From assembly GCA_041562215.1 (NCBI GenBank), contig JBFEYJ010000039.1:1-18337 (forward strand): DNA of 18,337 nucleotides. The letters are read 5' to 3'. The translations under genes were made by a program, and so were the position numbers. The notes under the pieces were generated by a model. It worked only from the letters and a program-made list of their open reading frames with translations, was not told where the DNA came from and ran no database searches. The stretch is from JBFEYJ01 sp041562215 (lineage in GTDB: Bacteria; Pseudomonadota; Gammaproteobacteria; Thiohalomonadales; Thiohalomonadaceae). Below are positions 14,451-18,337 of the stretch, piece by piece (the stretch's first letter is position 1; each line of letters starts with the position of its first letter).

Positions 14451-15614
14451 ATGATCAAAACCCCATTGCCGTTACTGAAACTCCGTGATCGTGAGTTACT
14501 ACCCATTATCCAGGGAGGTATGGGGGTGGGTATCTCCGCCCACAAACTGGCAGGCAACGTCGCCAAACAGGGTGCCATCGGCACCATTGCCAGCATCGAT
14601 CTGCGGGTACATCACCCTGATCTTATGGAACGCACACACCGCACCAAAGACCGCACTGTCATTGACGAGGCCAACATGGAAGCCCTGGATCGCGAGATCA
14701 AGGGAGCCCGTGAGATTGCCGGTCCTGAGGGCTTTATCGCGGTCAACGTGATGCGCGCTGTCGATCGCTATCCGGAACTGGTCAAGCAAGCCTGCGACAG
14801 TGGCGCCAACGCCATCATAATGGGCGCAGGGCTTCCCTTTGAACTTCCTGAGCTGACCAAGGATTATCCCGAGGTAGCCCTTATCCCTATCCTCTCCGAG
14901 GAGCGTGGGGTGCGCGCCGTACTCAAGCGCTGGATGCGCAAGGGTTTCTTGCCCGATGCCATCGTGTTGGAGCACCCGCGCTACGCCGGCGGCCATCTCG
15001 GAGCGCCCAAACCAGAGGACATCAACAACCCACGCTTCGATTTCAAGCGCGTCCTGGCCGAGATCCCCAAGGTATTCGAGCAGCTCAAGCTCGACCCGAT
15101 CCCGTTGTTACCCGCCGGAGGTATTAACTCCTTTGCCAAGATCAAGGAGCTGTTCAGCCAGGGCGCCAGCGGTGTACAGATCGGCACTCCATTCGCCGTT
15201 ACCGAAGAGGGCGATGCCCATCCCAACTTCAAAAATGTGCTGCTCGAGGCAAAACCCGAGGATATTGTCACCTTTATGAGCACTGCCGGACTGCCGGCCC
15301 GCGCCGTACTCACCCCATGGCTGAAGAAATACCTGGAACGTGAGGAAAGGGTGCGTTCACGCGCTACCCCGGACAAGGCCAAGTGTGCGGTCTGGTTCGA
15401 ATGCCTGACCCACTGCGGACTCAAGGACGGAGACCCCGCCTCAGGCCAGTTCTGCATCGACACCCAGTTGGAAGCGGCGGTGATGGGTAATGTGGAGAAA
15501 GGCTTGTTCTTCCGCGGTTCAGAGGCACTGCCCTTTGGCAATCAGCTGCGTTCCGTGCATGACCTGCTGGCCTTCCTGCTGACCGGTGTCGATCCCAAAA
15601 GCGCTACGGCCTGA
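14451..15614 (+). CDS. Nitronate monooxygenase (2-nitropropane dioxygenase) family flavoprotein
   Basis: An FMN-dependent TIM-barrel protein of 387 residues. N-terminal IIQGGMGVGISAHKLAG (19-35) is the family's FMN-binding start. AGGHLG at 179-184 carries the conserved His182. PAGGINSF (221-228) and GVQIGTPFAV (241-250) bind the FMN phosphate. Characterised relatives oxidise nitronates, while others are enoyl reductases, so the substrate is open. The C-terminus has four clustered cysteines (312, 318, 322, 335) in a pattern C-x5-C-x3-C-x12-C that might bind a metal or cluster. ATG at 14451 follows AGGTG. It is the only plus-strand gene besides ubiT and ends convergent with the NnrS-like gene. 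Confidence 0.88.
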   Translation: MIKTPLPLLKLRDRELLPIIQGGMGVGISAHKLAGNVAKQGAIGTIASIDLRVHHPDLMERTHRTKDRTVIDEANMEALDREIKGAREIAGPEGFIAVNVMRAVDRYPELVKQACDSGANAIIMGAGLPFELPELTKDYPEVALIPILSEERGVRAVLKRWMRKGFLPDAIVLEHPRYAGGHLGAPKPEDINNPRFDFKRVLAEIPKVFEQLKLDPIPLLPAGGINSFAKIKELFSQGASGVQIGTPFAVTEEGDAHPNFKNVLLEAKPEDIVTFMSTAGLPARAVLTPWLKKYLEREERVRSRATPDKAKCAVWFECLTHCGLKDGDPASGQFCIDTQLEAAVMGNVEKGLFFRGSEALPFGNQLRSVHDLLAFLLTGVDPKSATA

Positions 15615-15647
15615 AAGACACAGGCAGGCTCCGGTTAAGAATACGAC

Positions 15648-15680
15648 TCTCCAGGCTGTGGCTAACCCGCAGCCTGGAGA
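15648..15680. terminator. Perfect 11-bp hairpin between convergent genes
   Basis: TCTCCAGGCTG (15648-15658) pairs perfectly with CAGCCTGGAGA (15670-15680) around an 11-base loop. It stands between the convergent nitronate monooxygenase and NnrS-like genes and overlaps the last six codons of the latter. On the minus strand it is followed by GTCGTATTCTT, so it best suits the NnrS-like operon. The T-run is weak in both directions. Confidence 0.65.
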
Positions 15681-16963
15681 TCCTCGCCTAATGCACCCTG
15701 TTCAGAAGACACTTGATGGTACAGGCGTAATGCCTGGAGCAGGTTCCACCACAACAGCCCGCTGTTAATCAACCATGCCACGCCGATCACGACTGGTGGC
15801 ATGACACTGAAGGCAAGCCCCGCCAGCAACAATATCAGTGCCAGCAGATGCAGTCGAAACTGTATACGCGCCATGCGCTCAGGGATTACCTGTTTCATAT
15901 TGGGCACCTTACCCTGCCTCTTCCCTGCCTGCTGCAGACGGTTGTTCAGGTGTAGCCAGATCAGGAATGGAACGATCTTGTAGAGCATACCGTTGACTGC
16001 TGAAGCGGCAAAACCGAGCAAAAACAGCACACCCGCCGCCAACTCCAAAGCGATATAGGGATAGAGTCGATCTCCAAGCCAGGCCAGCACGGCAAGTACC
16101 AGCGATACCATCGCCAGGCGCCAGAAATCGAGAGTAACATCGGCCAAGCGCCGCCGCCGTTTCCCCTGTAGGTATAGGGTCTGCAAAGCAAAGCCGATTA
16201 GACAGGCGGCCAGCAACAATGACAAAGACTGCCCTATCGCCGGCCAAGGGACAAACGACCAGGTCACCAGCAATGCCGCGATTAAGGGAACCAGGCTACG
16301 CCTCAACCAAGCTGGATATTCCGGTGTGATCTGGAACATCGGTACCACTTGATAAGCAACACCGATGATAAGCAGCCCTATCCAACCTACGGCGCCCCAA
16401 CCGATGTGAAGTCTGGTGAACGGATGAGCCAGGGGAAGTTGCCAGCCATAGTGCACCAGCAGATAAATCGCAATGGAAACGGTCACCATCAGGGCGGTAA
16501 GCGCCAGGGCCATCGCTGGAACCGTAGCATAGCGCGAGGAGGAACGCAGCAAGGAGTGACCGGCAACCAGGACCAGCCCCAGCACCGCCAGAGCAAGCAG
16601 CAAGGCCCCGCTCTGCAGGCCGGTTGACCATCCCAGGGCCATCCCAAGTACCAGGCTCAATACGCCGAGAGTCCACAACAGATGCAGCAACACGCTAACC
16701 CGTTGTGCAGAGGGAACAGGCACGCCGACCAAAACCGGCAACAGTTGCTGCATCGCACCGAGCATGGCGCTACCGAGAAACCCAAGGGTCACAAGGTGAG
16801 TTAGCGCTAACATCAGCGGACTCCAGCGTGTCGCAAAGAGTTCAGGCTCACCTAGCAAGACGAGCAACGCCGCGGCGGCAAGAAACAGTGGGGCAGTAAG
16901 AAAAAACCGCAGTGGTACCATCAGTGCCGGTGTTTGGCTTAGCGACAGGGCGGTATAGTTCAC
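15662..16963 (-). CDS. NnrS-like / oxidase subunit I-like polytopic membrane protein
   Basis: A 433-residue membrane protein with about 12 hydrophobic helices. It is not a close NnrS but has a related look: His-containing helices with LTHLVTLGFLGSAMLGAMQQLLPVLVG at 54-80 (His56), LHIGWGAVGWIGLLIIGVAYQVVPMF at 185-210 (His186), and KIVPFLIWLHLNN later. Such His placement is seen in NnrS-like and haem-copper oxidase-like proteins, so haem binding is plausible but unproved. The start is GTG at 16963 with AAGGAG upstream, five bases after the DUF2249 stop. The gene is third in a hemerythrin-DUF2249 operon under an FNR/Dnr-type promoter, pointing to nitric oxide or low-oxygen metabolism. Confidence 0.7.
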   Translation of the reverse strand: MNYTALSLSQTPALMVPLRFFLTAPLFLAAAALLVLLGEPELFATRWSPLMLALTHLVTLGFLGSAMLGAMQQLLPVLVGVPVPSAQRVSVLLHLLWTLGVLSLVLGMALGWSTGLQSGALLLALAVLGLVLVAGHSLLRSSSRYATVPAMALALTALMVTVSIAIYLLVHYGWQLPLAHPFTRLHIGWGAVGWIGLLIIGVAYQVVPMFQITPEYPAWLRRSLVPLIAALLVTWSFVPWPAIGQSLSLLLAACLIGFALQTLYLQGKRRRRLADVTLDFWRLAMVSLVLAVLAWLGDRLYPYIALELAAGVLFLLGFAASAVNGMLYKIVPFLIWLHLNNRLQQAGKRQGKVPNMKQVIPERMARIQFRLHLLALILLLAGLAFSVMPPVVIGVAWLINSGLLWWNLLQALRLYHQVSSEQGALGEDLQAAG

Positions 16964-16967
16964 CGAC

Positions 16968-17252
16968 TTACTCCTTCCAGGGTTTCATGGTTGAGGAGAC
17001 AGCCATGGCGGCAGTGTGTGCAACGTCATCGCTGCGACGCCAAATGAAGACTTCGCAAGCCACCACCACACCCTGCCTGGTGTCAGCCTCGAACCCCTGC
17101 TCGGCCAGGTAACTGTACAGATGACAGGGCTTCATGCGGTGACGGAGACGAAGATAGACACCCTCGGGCAGCTCCTGTAACGCTGCCAATGCACGAACCA
17201 GCGGCTCGGGGGCCTCCAGCTCAGAGACATCCAACAACTCTTCGCGCCCCAT
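16968..17252 (-). CDS. DUF2249 domain protein
   Basis: A 94-residue soluble protein matching DUF2249, with LDVSELEAPEPLVRALAALQELPEGVYLRLRHRMKP over about residues 7-42 and a C-terminal strand GVVVACEVFIWRR. DUF2249 proteins have a TusA-like small fold and often accompany hemerythrin or denitrification genes, but their activity is not established. The ATG at 17252 overlaps the stop of the hemerythrin gene (TAATG), so the two are translationally coupled. The NnrS-like gene begins five bases after its stop. Confidence 0.85.
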   Translation of the reverse strand: MGREELLDVSELEAPEPLVRALAALQELPEGVYLRLRHRMKPCHLYSYLAEQGFEADTRQGVVVACEVFIWRRSDDVAHTAAMAVSSTMKPWKE

Positions 17253-17698
17253 TAGCCGGTCTTGCCGATCCCCTGCATCTTTGCCAGCAGCCCTGATTGT
17301 TGCGCCGCAAGCATTCGATCGGTCATTGGATAGAGGATCTGCTCTTCCTTGGCATTGTGCTGTTGCATCAGTATCAACAGGGTTTCCGAGGCACCGAGAT
17401 AATCTTCTACCTGCCGCTCCTCAATTGCCTGGTCCATCTCCCCAAATAGCTGCCGCATCTGCTCATGCTCATGGCGCATCACCACGGTTGGCCCCATCGT
17501 GCTGCCGCTGGCCTCTTCAAAGGCAGGAAAGAGCACCTCCTCCTCCATGGCAAAATGTTGTTGCATGCTTTCGATAAAGTGACGGTGCGCCGCCGTGGCA
17601 CTTGACCAATCACCCCCTTCTACCGCCGCCTCTGCGGCAGCAAAAAGTTCGTCGCAACGATGGTGATCGTCACTCATATAACTGCTGAATGTGGTCAT
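17252..17698 (-). CDS. Hemerythrin HHE-domain protein
   Basis: A 148-residue four-helix protein of the hemerythrin HHE family. Putative di-iron ligands are His12 or His13 near the start, His48 and Glu52 in QQHFAMEEEVLFP, His76 or His78 in MRHEHEQM, and His114 and Glu118 in QQHNAKEEQILYP. Members bind oxygen or nitric oxide, or protect or repair iron proteins under nitrosative stress. The start is ATG at 17698, chosen over an in-frame ATG at 17734 because AGGAGG lies directly upstream and the mapped promoter falls between the two. It leads an operon with DUF2249 and the NnrS-like gene. Confidence 0.9.
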   Translation of the reverse strand: MTTFSSYMSDDHHRCDELFAAAEAAVEGGDWSSATAAHRHFIESMQQHFAMEEEVLFPAFEEASGSTMGPTVVMRHEHEQMRQLFGEMDQAIEERQVEDYLGASETLLILMQQHNAKEEQILYPMTDRMLAAQQSGLLAKMQGIGKTG

Positions 17699-17719
17699 GG
17701 ATTGTTCCTCCTGGGCGAG

Positions 17720-17761
17720 ATTATCGTCATGCATCCCCGGCCAGGCCTTGATTCACATCAA
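17720..17761 (-). promoter_or_regulatory. FNR/Dnr-type class II promoter of the hemerythrin operon
   Basis: TTGATTCACATCAA (17748-17761) is a perfect match to the FNR/Dnr consensus. On the minus strand GATAAT (17720-17725) is a strong -10, starting 29.5 bp from the box centre. The predicted start near 17713 leaves a leader of about 14 bases holding AGGAGG. This is the best site in the window, and it excludes the upstream ATG at 17734 as the gene start. Confidence 0.85.
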
Positions 17762-17787
17762 ACCTGGCAGCCATGCTGAAGTATCGC

Positions 17788-18337
17788 TCAGGTTTCGATG
17801 ATTCGGTCAAAATAGCGTGCACGATAGAGTAACCGCCGGGGTCGGTCCGGCAAGTCAGTAAAGCCGTCGCGGGTATGCAGGACATTGTTACAGATGAGCC
17901 CCATGCCGGCGTCGAGGCGGGCGCGGAAAATGTAGGGATTCGAATCACTAAGAATACGTTCAAGGGCATCGAGAGCATCGACGGTACGGGCATCGTCCTT
18001 CCATTCGATGTTACGCTTGCGTGCGGTATAGCGCATGTGTAGCGAACCGGTCTCTTTATGGATGGAAAATACCGGGCCGACAGAGGCGTCGCGCTCCCCA
18101 CCCTCCCCGTCCTTGCCCGGCGGGATGGTCATCACATCGGCAGCCATCAGGCTCCTGATGTACTCGGAATTTTCATCACGCAGCTGCAGGTAGGCAATCT
18201 CATGATCCAGCAACTGGTTCTCCCCTCCCTCCGCAGCAGGTTGCACGCAGTGCAACAGCATGCCGCGGATCTGTTGCTCTCCGGTGTTGTAGTAACCGTC
18301 GCAGTGCCAGTTGATGGGGCGATTGGTATAAGGGATA
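17788..18337 (-). CDS. TauD/TfdA family Fe(II)/2-oxoglutarate dioxygenase, 5' end outside the window
   Basis: C-terminal 182 codons of a TauD/TfdA-family dioxygenase, open from the right edge to TGA at 17788. The first iron ligands are visible just inside the window as H-x-D in NWHCDGYYN. The distal His and the 2-oxoglutarate-binding Arg region lie in ICNNVLHTRDGFTD and RPRRLLYRARYFDR. Between them GMLLHCVQPAAEGGENQLLDHEIAYL is conserved in the family. The substrate cannot be told from sequence. The in-frame ATG at 18261 is internal, since the HxD motif precedes it. The gene ends 26 bp before the hemerythrin FNR box, so the two units are probably separate. Confidence 0.85.
   Translation of the reverse strand, partial: IPYTNRPINWHCDGYYNTGEQQIRGMLLHCVQPAAEGGENQLLDHEIAYLQLRDENSEYIRSLMAADVMTIPPGKDGEGGERDASVGPVFSIHKETGSLHMRYTARKRNIEWKDDARTVDALDALERILSDSNPYIFRARLDAGMGLICNNVLHTRDGFTDLPDRPRRLLYRARYFDRIIET

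Noticed and set aside
14499..15541. Two minus-strand frames of 165 and 186 codons
   Set aside because: Both are shadows of the nitronate monooxygenase-family gene.
17699..17734. ATG at 17734 as hemerythrin start
   Set aside because: The -10 hexamer and predicted transcript start lie downstream of it, and the strong Shine-Dalgarno serves the ATG at 17698.
1..18337. CRISPR arrays, tRNA or rRNA genes, insertion sequences, phage or defence genes
   Set aside because: None was found on reading both strands. Apart from the ubiU-ubiV element, no repeated units, transposase motifs or tRNA-like cloverleafs stood out.

Overview
The window looks like chromosomal DNA of a respiratory, facultatively anaerobic gammaproteobacterium. 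It makes ubiquinone both with and without oxygen, handles nitric oxide, and carries a second ATP synthase of the N-ATPase type. Every protein family recognised is common in Gammaproteobacteria. No rRNA, tRNA, CRISPR array, transposase or phage gene is visible. The genes are tightly packed: the longest spacer is about 213 bp (13479-13691), and no stretch above 300 bp lacks a gene.

Region 1 (1-5293, minus strand) is an alternative F1Fo ATPase operon in the order atpD-atpC-atpQ-atpB-atpE-atpF-atpA. Most neighbouring genes overlap by a few bases. It has the N-ATPase hallmarks: beta and epsilon come first, an AtpI-like AtpQ is present, and b and delta are fused in AtpF. atpA runs off the left edge, and atpG would be expected beyond it. 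Three points are unusual. There is no atpR. The alpha P-loop has Arg in place of Lys. The c subunit has lost two of the usual Na+ ligands.

Region 2 (5418-9415, minus strand) reads copA (Cu+ P-type ATPase), a 25-codon membrane micro-ORF overlapping its stop, nnrS (haem-copper membrane protein linked to nitric oxide), and a DUF2007/zinc-ribbon protein.

Region 3 (9520-13478) holds the oxygen-independent ubiquinone pathway. ubiT is on the plus strand and faces ubiV and ubiU on the minus strand. A TIGR01212 (YhcC-type) radical SAM gene lies upstream of ubiU.

Region 4 (13692-15614) is a divergent pair: a TatD-associated-type radical SAM protein and a nitronate monooxygenase-family flavoprotein.

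Region 5 (15662-18337, minus strand) is an operon of a hemerythrin-domain protein, a DUF2249 protein and an NnrS-like polytopic membrane protein. Upstream of it is the 3' part of a TauD/TfdA-family dioxygenase gene that enters from the right edge.

The regions are tied together by regulation. FNR/Dnr-type boxes (TTGAY-N4-RTCAA) lie upstream of the hemerythrin operon, nnrS and ubiT. In all three the distance from box centre to -10 hexamer is the same, 29.5 bp, which is class II activator geometry. Weaker boxes lie upstream of ubiU and between the radical SAM and nitronate monooxygenase genes. The simplest reading is that low oxygen, nitric oxide or both switch on anaerobic ubiquinone synthesis and NO handling together.
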